Below are positions 18,461-28,631 of a DNA stretch of 64,000 nt, in pieces. Source of the DNA: Sphingobacterium bovistauri (GTDB taxonomy: Bacteria > Bacteroidota > Bacteroidia > Sphingobacteriales > Sphingobacteriaceae). A program made the translations under genes and the position numbers. The notes beneath the pieces were generated by a model that did not search any database, was not told where the DNA came from, and saw nothing but the letters and a program-made list of their open reading frames with translations. The first letter of the stretch is position 1. Each line of letters opens with the position of its first letter. The DNA is taken from NCBI RefSeq assembly GCF_020295405.1, contig NZ_JADEYP010000016.1:25697-89696 (forward strand). The letters are read 5' to 3'.

Positions 18461-21400
18461 ATGAAACAAAATCTATTTTTAGATTTAAGTCATTTCCCTA
18501 AGCAAGGATGTAAGATTTTCTTAGTTCTTTTTTTAGCTGTCTTTTCGGTAACGTTAACAGAGGCTAAAAATTTTGCTACAGAAATTCAGCAATCAAGTGT
18601 TAAGGGAGTGGTGCAGGACTCACTAGGTGTTCCTTTGGTCGGAGCGACGCTCACAATAAAAGGTTCATCTGTAAGTACTCAAACTAATGCTAAAGGAGAA
18701 TTTAGTTTTCCCACTTTAGCTAAAAACTTCGTATTAACGGTTACGTTTACGGGATATCTTTCTGAAGATATAGTTGTTGGAGAGGTAGATTATTTGAAAA
18801 TAGTGTTAAAAGAAGATCCTAACGAAATTGGGGAAGTCGTAGTGGTCGCTTTTGGACAACAAAAGAAAGAAACTTTAGTAGGTTCAATTACTAGTGTTAA
18901 TCCAAAGGAATTAAAAGGTCCTACTTCAAACTTAACCACAATGTTAGCTGGTCGAGTAGCTGGGGTTATTGCTTATCAACGTTCAGGTGAGCCAGGTCAA
19001 GACAATGCTCAGTTTTTTATTCGTGGAGTTACTAGTTTTGGAACAGGGAAGGTTGATCCACTAATTTTATTAAATGGTATGGAGATCTCATCGAATGAAT
19101 TAGCACGTATACAGCCTGATGATATTGAAGGCTTTTCTATATTGAAGGATGCCTCAGCCGCTGCGCTTTATGGTGCAAGGGGAGCTAATGGTGTTATTTT
19201 GGTTACAACAAAGAAAGGCAAAGAGGGACCTACAAAATTCAATGTTAGAGTTGAAAACTCAATATCTGGAAATACGAAAAATTTCAAGTTAGCTGATAAT
19301 ATTACTTATATGACGCTAGCGAATGAAGGGGCTCGAACACGTGATTACGATGAACCGTATGCTCAAAGTAAGATTGATATGACCGAGTTGGGGCGTGACC
19401 CTTATTTGTATCCTAATAACAATTGGATAGATATGTTAGTTCGCGATTACACGAACAATATGCGCTATAATGGAAATATCAGTGGAGGTGGCGCTAAAGC
19501 ACAATATTACATATCAGGCACAGCAAACATTGATAATGGTGTAATTAGAAAGGTGGAAACACAAAATTTTAATAGTAATGTGAAAGCTTCTAATTATGAA
19601 ATGCGTTCTAATGTCAATTTCAAATTGTCACCAACAACAGATGCTGCTGTACGTACACAGGGTCAATTTTACGAATATAATGGTCCTATTGGTGGAGGTA
19701 GTGCTATATTTAACCAAGCTATATGGTCCAATCCTGTAGTATTTCCTGCTTATTTTCCAAAAGAAATGAATCCATTGGCCAAGCATGTTTCTTTTGGTAA
19801 TGCACGCAGAAATGATAATTCGTTTTACAATAACCCTTATGCAAATGCTGTTTCAGGCTATCAATTGAATGAGCGCTCATATGTGACAGTTCAAGGAGAA
19901 ATAAAACAAGATCTTGAATTTTTAGTGAAAGGACTTACTGGTCGTATTATGGGGTATACACGTAGAAATTCAGAGCATGCATTGACTAGACGATATAATC
20001 CATTTTATTATGCTGCAGTAATAGATCGTGAATTAGGATATACTGGATTACAATTATTAAATGAAGGAGTAGGTACCGAATACCTTAATTATTCAGAGGG
20101 TAAAAAAATTGTAGATAAGTTTAATTATGTTGAGGCTGCACTAAATTATAACACTGAAATTGGAAAAAACAATTTGGGTGCTACATTGATTTATTTAGCT
20201 TCACATTACCAAACTGCTAATGCGGGAAGCCTTCAGAATTCGCTGCCAAAGCGTAATCAAGGGATCTCAGGTAGATTTACATATGGGTATGATTCCCGTT
20301 ATTTAGCAGAATTTAATTTCGGATATAATGGGTCAGAGCGTTTTTGGGATGATCAAAAGTATGGTTTTTTCCCTTCGGTAGGATTAGCATGGAATATTCA
20401 TAATGAGCCATTCTTCAACTCATTATCATCTACAATAAATAAATTGAAATTAAGGGGTACTTATGGTTTGGTTGGTAATGATCAAATTGGAAATGATGAA
20501 AATAGGTTTTTCTTTTTATCAAATGTGAATTTGAACTCTACAGGATATTCCTTTGGATATAATTATGATTACACAAGGCCAGGGGTGGCAGTAACACGCT
20601 ATGAGAACAAAGATATCACCTGGGAAAAATCGTATAAATCTAATCTTGGCTTTGAATTAGGTGTCAATAATAATTGGAATATAGAGTTTGACGTATATAG
20701 AGAGTTAAGAACAAATATTTTGATGACTAGATCCTATATTCCAAGTGAAATTGGTCTAACAGCGGCTATTCAGGCGAATGTTGGTAAAGCTAAGGCACAG
20801 GGATTTGAGGTTGCAACAGATTATACAAAATCTTTTCAAAATGATATGTTTTTAACACTTCGTGGTAATTTCACCTATGCAACTACTATTTATGAAGAAT
20901 TCGAGGAGCCAGACTACCTACCTGAAAATAGCCATTTGACAAGAAAAGGTACACCTATAAGTCAAACTTTGGGATATATTGCTGAGCGCTTGTTTATTGA
21001 TGATTATGAGGTAGCGAACTCTCCAACTCAGTTTGGATCGTATTTAGGTGGTGATATTAAATACAGAGATGTAAATGGTGATGGTGTTATCACTACTTTG
21101 GATCGAGTGCCAATCGGAAAACCTACAACACCGGAAGCTATTTATGGTTTTGGATTCACATTTGGCTACAATAATTTTGATTTAAGTTCCTTTTTTCAAG
21201 GATCTTTAGGTTCTTCATTCTTTATCAACCCAACTAATATTACTCCATTTGCTAATGATGTCAATACAGCATACACAGGTACGCAGAATGGTTTATTACA
21301 AGTGATAGCTGATTCTCATTGGTCGGAATCAAATAAAGATGTTTATGCATTCTTTCCAAGGTTATCTACTGATTTAGTAACAAATAACACACAAACCTCT

Positions 21401-21634
21401 ACATGGTGGATGAGAGATGGTGCTTTTTTGAGGCTTAAGTCTATAGAGTTGGGGTACAATTTCTCTGACAAGTTGTTGAACAAATACAAGGTAAGTAATT
21501 TACGAGTTTACGCTAATGGAGCTAATTTATTGTCTTGGAGCAGATTCAAATTATGGGATGTTGAAATGGGAGGTAATGGATTAGGTTATCCTATTCAGCG
21601 CGTTTTTAATGTTGGTGTTAGTGTTGGTTTTTAA
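18461..21634 (+). CDS. SusC/RagA-family TonB-dependent outer-membrane transporter
   Basis: A 1057-residue outer-membrane importer that works with a SusD lipoprotein lid and TonB-ExbBD. It has a signal peptide (hydrophobic IFLVLFLAVFSVTLTEA), a carboxypeptidase-regulatory-like domain (about 47-125, VKGVVQDSLGVPLVGATLTI), then the plug domain with the typical SusC motifs (VVVVAFGQQKKETLVGSI, FFIRGVTSFG, ILKDASAAALYGARGANGVI) and a beta-barrel ending in NVGVSVGF. No anti-sigma-factor-interacting STN domain is seen, consistent with control by the LacI-type gene instead. It is the first structural gene of the locus, 11 bases before the SusD gene. Confidence 0.95.
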   Translation: MKQNLFLDLSHFPKQGCKIFLVLFLAVFSVTLTEAKNFATEIQQSSVKGVVQDSLGVPLVGATLTIKGSSVSTQTNAKGEFSFPTLAKNFVLTVTFTGYLSEDIVVGEVDYLKIVLKEDPNEIGEVVVVAFGQQKKETLVGSITSVNPKELKGPTSNLTTMLAGRVAGVIAYQRSGEPGQDNAQFFIRGVTSFGTGKVDPLILLNGMEISSNELARIQPDDIEGFSILKDASAAALYGARGANGVILVTTKKGKEGPTKFNVRVENSISGNTKNFKLADNITYMTLANEGARTRDYDEPYAQSKIDMTELGRDPYLYPNNNWIDMLVRDYTNNMRYNGNISGGGAKAQYYISGTANIDNGVIRKVETQNFNSNVKASNYEMRSNVNFKLSPTTDAAVRTQGQFYEYNGPIGGGSAIFNQAIWSNPVVFPAYFPKEMNPLAKHVSFGNARRNDNSFYNNPYANAVSGYQLNERSYVTVQGEIKQDLEFLVKGLTGRIMGYTRRNSEHALTRRYNPFYYAAVIDRELGYTGLQLLNEGVGTEYLNYSEGKKIVDKFNYVEAALNYNTEIGKNNLGATLIYLASHYQTANAGSLQNSLPKRNQGISGRFTYGYDSRYLAEFNFGYNGSERFWDDQKYGFFPSVGLAWNIHNEPFFNSLSSTINKLKLRGTYGLVGNDQIGNDENRFFFLSNVNLNSTGYSFGYNYDYTRPGVAVTRYENKDITWEKSYKSNLGFELGVNNNWNIEFDVYRELRTNILMTRSYIPSEIGLTAAIQANVGKAKAQGFEVATDYTKSFQNDMFLTLRGNFTYATTIYEEFEEPDYLPENSHLTRKGTPISQTLGYIAERLFIDDYEVANSPTQFGSYLGGDIKYRDVNGDGVITTLDRVPIGKPTTPEAIYGFGFTFGYNNFDLSSFFQGSLGSSFFINPTNITPFANDVNTAYTGTQNGLLQVIADSHWSESNKDVYAFFPRLSTDLVTNNTQTSTWWMRDGAFLRLKSIELGYNFSDKLLNKYKVSNLRVYANGANLLSWSRFKLWDVEMGGNGLGYPIQRVFNVGVSVGF

Positions 21635-21645
21635 GAGATAAGGTT

Positions 21646-23610
21646 ATGAAAATTAATAAATTAACTAAACGAGGGTTTAATTCAATTGCAATAGCTAGTA
21701 TACTCTTCTTAACTGGGAGTTGTAAAAACTATCTAGATGTAGTACCAGATGGTGTGGTAACTATAGATCACGCTTTTACAAATAGATTAGAAGCAGAAAA
21801 GTTTTTACACAAATGCTATTCTTATACATTTAGTCAAGGACATTCAGGTGCTGCAGTTGCTAATATTATGTTCACTGGCGGAGATGAATTTTGGACATAT
21901 AATAATTTGTCAAATCCTGAGCTTGATTCTCCATGGATGATAGCACTTGGTAAGCAAAATGTAACCAGACCATTTGTAAACTTTTGGGATGGTGATAAAC
22001 ATGGAAGTGATTTTTGGCAAGCGATAAGAGAGTGTAATATATTTTTGGATAATATCAAAGATGAGACGAAAGTCTTGGATTTGAAACTTGAAGAGCGTGA
22101 GCGTTGGATTGGTGAGGTTGAATTTCTTAAAGCATATTTTCATTTTTGTTTACTGCGCATGTATGGGCCTATTCCAATTATGGATACAGCACTTCCTATT
22201 GGAGCATCACCAGAAGAGATGCGCGTAAAACGTCAACCAGTAGATGAAGTCGTAAATTACATATCAGGTTTACTTGATCGATCAGCACAGAATTTACCTA
22301 ATTCAATAGTAAATATGACGACCGAAGCTGGACGTGTAAGTAGGACCGCAGCTTTAACTCTAAAAACTAAACTATGGGTAATGGCGGCTAGTCCATTGTT
22401 TAATGGGAATCCTGATTATGCAAACTTCAAAGATAAAAGTGGAATTCAATTATTCAATCCCAGTTTTGACCAGACAAAATGGGAAAGGGCATATGTCGCA
22501 GGCAAGGAAGCTATAGAAGCTGCTCAGTTGGGAGGACATGAATTATATTACTTCAATAATTTTGGTTATAGATTGTCTGATTCGACAACTTACCAAATGA
22601 ATACTCGTGGTGCAATTACTGAAAAGTGGAATACAGAGTTAATTTGGGGATTAACGAATCATAATGAAAATGTAATTGGAGATATTCAAAATGCAAATAT
22701 GGCAGGTCAGATAGATACCCGAATTACTGTACCTACAGATTGGACATCTTATTTGTCTGTAACTATGCGCATGGCAGAATTGTTCTATTCAGATAAAGGA
22801 GTTCCTATTAATGAGGATATTACATATGACTATACCAATAGATTTGAACTTAAAACAGCGACAAATGCAGATCGGTTTAATATTGTTCCTAATCGTAGAA
22901 CAGCTGTTCTAAATTTTAATCGTGAAAATAGATTTTATGGTTCAGTAGCATTTGATGGGGCTAAGTGGTTTATGTCAAATGCGCCAGGAAATACAGACGA
23001 ACAATCCGTGTTATATGTTCAAGGTAAAAATGGTCAAATAGGAGGAAAGTTAAGAGGTGATTACTATAACGTGACAGGTTATTGGGCTAAAAAGTTAGTA
23101 AATTGGAGGTACGTACAAATTGGTACCGGTACATTGAAATATACTACGGAGAAGTATCCAAGACCTGAAATGCGTTTAGCAGATTTGTATTTGTTATTCG
23201 CTGAAGCATGTAATGAAACAGATAGACGAGATGAAGCAATACAATACTTGAATATCGTACGTGAACGTGCTGGACTATTCGGCGTTAAAGAGTCTTGGAC
23301 CAATTATTCTAATAATCCGAATAAGCCTAATACTAAAGAAGGATTAAGATCTATTATTATGCAAGAGCGTGGTATAGAATTGGCTTTTGAAGGTCATAGA
23401 ATTTGGGATTTGAGAAGATGGAAAACAGCGGAAACATTGCAGAATCAACCAATTCGAGGATGGGATATTAATGGAAGTACGGAAGGTGATTATTACCGTG
23501 TCCGCACTATACACAATATGACATTCAATGCGCCGAGAGATTATTTTTGGCCTATTAGAGAGTCTAACTTGTTAACAAATCCAAATTTAGTCCAAAACCC
23601 AGGATGGTAG
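21646..23610 (+). CDS. SusD/RagB-family substrate-binding lipoprotein
   Basis: A 654-residue surface lipoprotein that caps the SusC barrel and captures substrate. The signal peptide has its lipobox at LTGSC (cysteine about 27), followed by KNYLDVVPDG, the usual SusD start. The TPR-like core includes EVEFLKAYFHFCLLRMYGPIPI, and the C-terminal part has the conserved LYLLFAEACNE, GIELAFEGHRIWDLRRW and FWPIRESNLLTNPNLVQNPGW segments. It is paired with the upstream SusC. The length of 654 residues is within the long range for the family. Confidence 0.95.
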   Translation: MKINKLTKRGFNSIAIASILFLTGSCKNYLDVVPDGVVTIDHAFTNRLEAEKFLHKCYSYTFSQGHSGAAVANIMFTGGDEFWTYNNLSNPELDSPWMIALGKQNVTRPFVNFWDGDKHGSDFWQAIRECNIFLDNIKDETKVLDLKLEERERWIGEVEFLKAYFHFCLLRMYGPIPIMDTALPIGASPEEMRVKRQPVDEVVNYISGLLDRSAQNLPNSIVNMTTEAGRVSRTAALTLKTKLWVMAASPLFNGNPDYANFKDKSGIQLFNPSFDQTKWERAYVAGKEAIEAAQLGGHELYYFNNFGYRLSDSTTYQMNTRGAITEKWNTELIWGLTNHNENVIGDIQNANMAGQIDTRITVPTDWTSYLSVTMRMAELFYSDKGVPINEDITYDYTNRFELKTATNADRFNIVPNRRTAVLNFNRENRFYGSVAFDGAKWFMSNAPGNTDEQSVLYVQGKNGQIGGKLRGDYYNVTGYWAKKLVNWRYVQIGTGTLKYTTEKYPRPEMRLADLYLLFAEACNETDRRDEAIQYLNIVRERAGLFGVKESWTNYSNNPNKPNTKEGLRSIIMQERGIELAFEGHRIWDLRRWKTAETLQNQPIRGWDINGSTEGDYYRVRTIHNMTFNAPRDYFWPIRESNLLTNPNLVQNPGW

Positions 23611-23633
23611 AAACAATATTAAATTATTATAAT

Positions 23634-24851
23634 ATGAAAAAGATTTTAATATATCTAGTATTTCTGATTGCAACAAGTTCTTTTGTAATTGGATGCTCAG
23701 AGGAAAAACATACTCCTGTGGAGCAGGATGCTGGACCAATTGCTCCTGTTGAAAATGTGACAATAGAACCTACACCTGGTGGGGGGAATATTACGTATAC
23801 TTTACCAAATAGTAAATCGTTGTTATACGTTCTTGCTGAAGTAACTTATCCTAGCGGGGTCGTAAAAGAATTTGTATCCTCTCAATATACAACTACGATT
23901 GAAGTGCTAGGTTTACCGAATGAAGATACTTATACTGTAAAAGTATATGCTGTTAATAAAAGTAACCAAAAATCGGAAAGTGTCGAAACAACATTTAGAT
24001 GTCTGAAACCTCCTTATCAACAGGTTTTTGAATCATTGAGATTAGCTCCAGATTTTGGTGGTGTGAATGTAAAATGGAATGATAATAGTACAGAAGCACG
24101 TTTGGGTGTAGTGATAATGCACAATGATTCATTGGGGGATTTTGTACAATATGGTGCAGAATATTCAACAAGAATTAATTTAAGTCATTCTTTCCGTGGA
24201 ATGAAGTCAGAAGAAAATAGATTTGGCATTTTTGTAAAAGATCGATTTGGTAACATCTCGGATACATTATACGCTAATATAACTCCTTTATTTGAAGAAC
24301 TAATTCCTAAGTCTAAGTTCAAGGCAGTTCTTTTGCCTGGTGATACACCTATTTGGCCAGGCTTAAGTTATGTTCAGTGGCATTTTTTGTGGGATGATGT
24401 TGTACTAGTTAGTTATGATAACCCTTATTCATCATCATTTTATTCGAGATATTTTGTTACCTCTAATTCAGCGTCTCTTCCACAACACATTACGGTTGAT
24501 TTAGGTGCTCAATATCATCTTTCGAGATTTAGATTGAATAATTATTATCGATTCATGGACAGAAATCCTAAAAAGTATGAAATATGGGGTCATTCTGGTC
24601 CACCTCCAGCCAATGGAAGTTGGGATGGTTGGGTGAAGCTTGGTGAACATGAGCAATTTAAACCATCAGGTGCAGGTGCAGGAATATCTCCTGCAACAGA
24701 GGCGGATAAACGTTATTGGTTGGATGGAGATATGTTAAATCTACAAACTGATGTAGGTCCAGTAAGATATATTCGTTTAAAAGTATTGTCTAATTGGTCG
24801 GGTACTGCAAACTTTGCATTGCACGAAATCACATTTTGGGGAAGTAATTAG
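23634..24851 (+). CDS. Surface lipoprotein with DUF4959/DUF5126/DUF5000-like domains
   Basis: A 405-residue lipoprotein (signal peptide MKKILIYLVFLIATSSFVIGC, cysteine 21). The N-terminal part is a fibronectin-like domain of the DUF4959 type (PVENVTIEPTPGGGNITYTLP, DTYTVKVYAVNKSNQKSE). A second similar domain (DUF5126-like, GGVNVKWNDNSTEARLGVV) follows. The C-terminal part is a discoidin/F5-8C-like carbohydrate-binding fold (DUF5000-like: ITVDLGAQYHLSRFRLNNYYRFMDRNPKKYEIWG). It is likely a glycan-binding protein beside SusCD. The ATG at 23634 is chosen, as a longer frame from 23604 overlaps the SusD stop and would bury the signal peptide. Confidence 0.75.
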   Translation: MKKILIYLVFLIATSSFVIGCSEEKHTPVEQDAGPIAPVENVTIEPTPGGGNITYTLPNSKSLLYVLAEVTYPSGVVKEFVSSQYTTTIEVLGLPNEDTYTVKVYAVNKSNQKSESVETTFRCLKPPYQQVFESLRLAPDFGGVNVKWNDNSTEARLGVVIMHNDSLGDFVQYGAEYSTRINLSHSFRGMKSEENRFGIFVKDRFGNISDTLYANITPLFEELIPKSKFKAVLLPGDTPIWPGLSYVQWHFLWDDVVLVSYDNPYSSSFYSRYFVTSNSASLPQHITVDLGAQYHLSRFRLNNYYRFMDRNPKKYEIWGHSGPPPANGSWDGWVKLGEHEQFKPSGAGAGISPATEADKRYWLDGDMLNLQTDVGPVRYIRLKVLSNWSGTANFALHEITFWGSN

Positions 24852-24865
24852 GAGGGTTATTAATT

Positions 24866-25555
24866 ATGAAAAAGATATTAAATTATTCGTGCTTATCAAT
24901 TATTCTTCTGTTTGTAAGTTGCGTAAAATCAGATGATTATAAGAAGCATTTAGCCTCAGGAGAAATTAGATATGCCGCAAAACCTGAAGATCTTAAAGCT
25001 TTTCCAGGTCGAGAGCGTATAAAACTACAATGGCGTATTTTATCCGATCAAAATATTGTAAAAGCTAAAATTTATTGGCGTAATAAATCAGATTCTACTG
25101 AAGTAGTTATTAATCGTACCGCAGGTATTGATACTATTAATACGATAATACCATTACGTGAGGGCTCATATAGTTTTGATGTTGTGCATTATCATACGGA
25201 TGGATCTCGTTCTTTAGCCGCAAATGTAAGTTCTAATTCATATGGGGCAAGTTATGAGTCTACGTTGATTAATAGGCGCGTACAATCAGTTACATTTACA
25301 CCATCAAATCAAGGGGTAAAGATTAGCTGGGGAGTTAGAGATGCAACAACAATTGGCATGCAAGTTTTTTATGTGACTACAGCTGCTACCGGAAGTTTAC
25401 CACGGTTACCTATTAGGCCTGCCACAGAAGCTGAAAGTTCTTTTACGCGAGTAGAAAACAATATCAATATGGAATATAAAACTTTGTTTAAGCCTGATAC
25501 AGCGGCGATAGATACATTTTATGCACCATTAGCAATTATACCGGTTAAATATTAA
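24866..25555 (+). CDS. Surface lipoprotein, DUF4998-like
   Basis: A 229-residue lipoprotein (MKKILNYSCLSIILLFVSC, cysteine about 19). The body is two fibronectin-like beta domains (AFPGRERIKLQWRILSDQNIVKAKIYW; later QSVTFTPSNQGVKISWGVRDATTIGMQVFY), matching my memory of DUF4998 proteins that accompany SusCD pairs. It is probably a surface accessory that helps hold the substrate. It starts 14 bases after its neighbour and ends 2 bases before the next start codon. Confidence 0.7.
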   Translation: MKKILNYSCLSIILLFVSCVKSDDYKKHLASGEIRYAAKPEDLKAFPGRERIKLQWRILSDQNIVKAKIYWRNKSDSTEVVINRTAGIDTINTIIPLREGSYSFDVVHYHTDGSRSLAANVSSNSYGASYESTLINRRVQSVTFTPSNQGVKISWGVRDATTIGMQVFYVTTAATGSLPRLPIRPATEAESSFTRVENNINMEYKTLFKPDTAAIDTFYAPLAIIPVKY

Positions 25556-25557
25556 CA

Positions 25558-26655
25558 GTGTTAAAGTATATTGTCATAGCATATTTGGGAATGGTTAGTT
25601 GTTCTGTGAAAGAACAACTGCCAAACCCTAGTCTTACATCTAATGACTCTGTTAATACTGCTGGTAAATACCCGGTTAAAACTAATTATGTTTCTGATTT
25701 GGTACTTCTATATCAAGGGGGGACACATAGACTAGATTATACAGAAGAGGAATTAACTCCATACATATCTTTAATGTATCAAGGAAAAAGAAATTGGTTG
25801 TACGATGGCTTTTTATTTATTGAATTTAAAGATAATAGAGGGTCAATGTATGCCGAAGGATACGGAGGTAAACCTGCGGGTAAAAATGAATGGATGTGGC
25901 TATTGGCAAGAAATTTTGAGAAGGGAAAAGGTGTTTCAGCACTTAATAATGCGTTGGGCAAATTATATAAGCGTAAAGAAATACCCAAAAGAGATAGAAA
26001 AGTAGTTCTAACGCTCCCAGAACCGATAAAGGATTTTGAAAATTGGGGGTTAGCTGATTCTAAAAAGTTAAATTTCAAAAATAATGCAGATAGGATTGCT
26101 GCTTGTAAATGGTACATTGATTATGTATTGGCAGTATGGAAAAAGCAAAATTTCAATAATGTAACTCTAGATGGATTTTACTGGGTTGCAGAGACACAAA
26201 AGAATTCGGATAATATTTTATTTGAAATAGGTAATTATATCAGAAGCAAAGGATTGAAGTTTTATTGGATTCCTTATATGTATGCACTGGGTGCTGAGAC
26301 ATGGAAGGAAGCTGGTTTTGATATAGCATATCAGCAGCCAAATTACTTTTTCAAATTAGATAGGCCTAAGACATTATTTGCGAAAGCAATTGATAACAGT
26401 AACCGTTATCAGATGGGGCTAGAGATGGAATTTGATGACAAGATTACAGACCCCGAATATCGAAAGCGTTTTTATGATTATATAGAGGCATTTCAAAATG
26501 CTAAGTCTTGGGATACAAAACCAATAGCTTATTATGAAGGAGGAGGGGCATGGTTAAGAATGTTTAAATCTACTGACCCGGAAGTAAGAAAGGCTTATGA
26601 TGATTTAGTTGAAATAATTATAAAAAGACAGACAAAAGAAGATTTAAATTACTAA
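25558..26655 (+). CDS. DUF4855-like lipoprotein, GTG start
   Basis: A 365-residue lipoprotein with lipobox GMVSC (cysteine about 15). The frame has no upstream ATG or TTG, and the GTG at 25558 gives a complete signal peptide, so a GTG start is likely. The body (VSDLVLLYQGG, YDGFLFIEF, NVTLDGFYWVAET, GLKFYWIPYMYALG, ETWKEAGFDIAYQQPNYFF, YYEGGGAWLRMF) matches the DUF4855 pattern, a predicted TIM-barrel family related to glycoside hydrolases. Acidic residues such as E and D in LDGFYWVAET and MGLEMEFDDK could be catalytic. It is the best candidate for a glycan-cleaving enzyme in the locus, though activity is unproven. Confidence 0.65.
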   Translation: MLKYIVIAYLGMVSCSVKEQLPNPSLTSNDSVNTAGKYPVKTNYVSDLVLLYQGGTHRLDYTEEELTPYISLMYQGKRNWLYDGFLFIEFKDNRGSMYAEGYGGKPAGKNEWMWLLARNFEKGKGVSALNNALGKLYKRKEIPKRDRKVVLTLPEPIKDFENWGLADSKKLNFKNNADRIAACKWYIDYVLAVWKKQNFNNVTLDGFYWVAETQKNSDNILFEIGNYIRSKGLKFYWIPYMYALGAETWKEAGFDIAYQQPNYFFKLDRPKTLFAKAIDNSNRYQMGLEMEFDDKITDPEYRKRFYDYIEAFQNAKSWDTKPIAYYEGGGAWLRMFKSTDPEVRKAYDDLVEIIIKRQTKEDLNY

Positions 26656-26667
26656 CCATAATATTTT

Positions 26668-28617
26668 ATGTTTAAAAAATATATCATACTAGCACTAACG
26701 GTCGGTTTTTCGTATACGGCGAAGGCTCAATTTGCAAACCACGGTCCTCAAGTTTTTGCAGCTGCAATACAAGGAAGTCATTTTCTACAAGATAAAGCAG
26801 GGAAAGAATATGTTTTCACAGTAGTACGTGGTGTTCCGGCACGATTAGTTGGTTATGAATTGGCGTCTCAAAAATTAATCGTTAATTCCGCATTGAATGG
26901 TACAGACGGGTCTTGGGATATGGAGGTTTCTACCGATAATACCGTTTATATCTCTGGAAATGGTAAAATGTATGCTTATAATTTAGGAGATAAAGAAGCT
27001 AAAGATTTAGGATTAGTACTTCCAAATCAAAAGGTGGTTTGGGATTTAGTAGCCGGTAAAAATGGAAAAATTTATGGTGGTACATATCCAGATTGTCAAG
27101 TATATGAATATGATCCAAAGACAGGTTTCAAAGATATAGCCAATGGCGCTGTTCAAGCTGGGGAAAATTATGTGCGTAGTGTTGTGTTTGACGCAAAGAC
27201 AGATAAAGTATATGCTGGTGTCGGATCACATGCCGGATTAGTAGAAATTGATTTGAAATCCAAATCAAAAACACAATTATTAGCAGATCAAGATAAGTAT
27301 CATGAATTTCTTTATGATATGGAGCATATAGCTGATGTCAAAGGAGGAGATCGAATTATTGGTTGGTTTAATAGTGCCAATAAGCTAGAAACAGTAATTT
27401 ATAACTTAAAAACCAAAGAGTACGAAAAGCGATTTTCGACAATTGAAGTTAAATCAATAGCTAAAAGGAATAAATCTAATGAAGTATACTATACTGCAGC
27501 AGGTAAGGTGTATGTGTTAGATTTTGGAAATAGCAAATTGGAACCTAAAGAAATTGCTAAAATAGAAGGTCGTGGCAGAGCAGGATATATAGACAAAAAC
27601 GGTCATTATAATGTTGTAACGGCTTCACACAAAGTGTACACCATTAATGTTAGAACTGGAGCTATTGAAAAAGAAATTACACTAGACGTACCTAAAGCAC
27701 CAATAAGTATTCAATCAATTATGTGGGGACCAGATAATAAAGTTTGGAGTGGTGGGTACTTAGCAGGTAATCATGGTACTTTTGATCCCGTGACAGGTAA
27801 ACACGAAGATTATATGGGCTTACACCAAAGCGAAGGAATGGCAAGTTTAGGAAACACTATTTATTTCGGCAACTATACTCATGCGGAGTTATTCGCATAT
27901 GATGTAACCAAGCCTTGGAATTTGAGAACAGGAAGTCCGAAATTTATAGGAGCTATTAAAAATCAAGATAGACCATTCGCTGTGTTACCATTAGCAAATG
28001 GTAAAGAGGTCTTATTTGGTACAGTACCAGGGTATGGACGATTGGGAGGTGCTATCACACATTTGGATGTGAAAACCGATAAATACATAACATATGAGAA
28101 TATAATTCCGAATCATTCTGTACTATCACTGATAGAAATAGATGGTAAAATTATTGGTGGTACTTCAATATCAGGAGGATTAGGTGCGATTCCCGTAGAG
28201 AAGCGCGGTAAGATATTTGAATGGGATCCAATCAATCAAAAAGTACTTTGGACAGACTCTATTGATAACCATTGGTCGATTACTGGACTTTTCAAGGGAC
28301 CAGATAATGGTTTGTGGGCTTTTGCAGATGGAACATTAGTAAAGTATGATATTCACACTCGCAAAGTTGTATTCAAGAAAGAAGTATACAAATACAATCA
28401 ATACCCTAGTCATATTTGGCGAAATGGTCTTGCAGTTTCACATCCTAATGGATTGATTTATTTTACATTATCTGACCATTTTTATAGTTATGATATCAAA
28501 AATGATGAATTAAAAATGTTGAAAAAGGATCCTAGTTTGATGATTTTAGGAAAGAATAATAAAGTTTATTTTAGAATTGGAACTGATTTGTGGAGTTATA
28601 CACCAGAGGGATACTAA
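26668..28617 (+). CDS. Exported beta-propeller protein
   Basis: A 649-residue secreted protein with signal peptide MFKKYIILALTVGFSYTAKAQ. The mature part is a series of short repeats typical of PQQ/YVTN-like propellers (GSWDMEVSTDNTVYISGNGKMYAY, VWDLVAGKNGKIYGGTYPDCQVYEYD, SLGNTIYFGNYTHAELFAYD). No enzyme motif is visible. It may bind or process the substrate or an electron-transfer partner in the periplasm, next to the sugar dehydrogenase-cytochrome gene. The exact family is not recognised. Confidence 0.6.
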   Translation: MFKKYIILALTVGFSYTAKAQFANHGPQVFAAAIQGSHFLQDKAGKEYVFTVVRGVPARLVGYELASQKLIVNSALNGTDGSWDMEVSTDNTVYISGNGKMYAYNLGDKEAKDLGLVLPNQKVVWDLVAGKNGKIYGGTYPDCQVYEYDPKTGFKDIANGAVQAGENYVRSVVFDAKTDKVYAGVGSHAGLVEIDLKSKSKTQLLADQDKYHEFLYDMEHIADVKGGDRIIGWFNSANKLETVIYNLKTKEYEKRFSTIEVKSIAKRNKSNEVYYTAAGKVYVLDFGNSKLEPKEIAKIEGRGRAGYIDKNGHYNVVTASHKVYTINVRTGAIEKEITLDVPKAPISIQSIMWGPDNKVWSGGYLAGNHGTFDPVTGKHEDYMGLHQSEGMASLGNTIYFGNYTHAELFAYDVTKPWNLRTGSPKFIGAIKNQDRPFAVLPLANGKEVLFGTVPGYGRLGGAITHLDVKTDKYITYENIIPNHSVLSLIEIDGKIIGGTSISGGLGAIPVEKRGKIFEWDPINQKVLWTDSIDNHWSITGLFKGPDNGLWAFADGTLVKYDIHTRKVVFKKEVYKYNQYPSHIWRNGLAVSHPNGLIYFTLSDHFYSYDIKNDELKMLKKDPSLMILGKNNKVYFRIGTDLWSYTPEGY

Positions 28618-28631
28618 TACCATTAAACATC

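Noticed and set aside
25779..26117. 112-residue minus-strand frame
   Set aside because: It lies opposite the DUF4855-like lipoprotein gene, and its composition is that of a shadow frame.
28590..28631. Longer start for the dehydrogenase-cytochrome lipoprotein
   Set aside because: It would overlap the end of the upstream gene and shift the signal peptide inward; GTG 28632 gives a proper lipoprotein leader.
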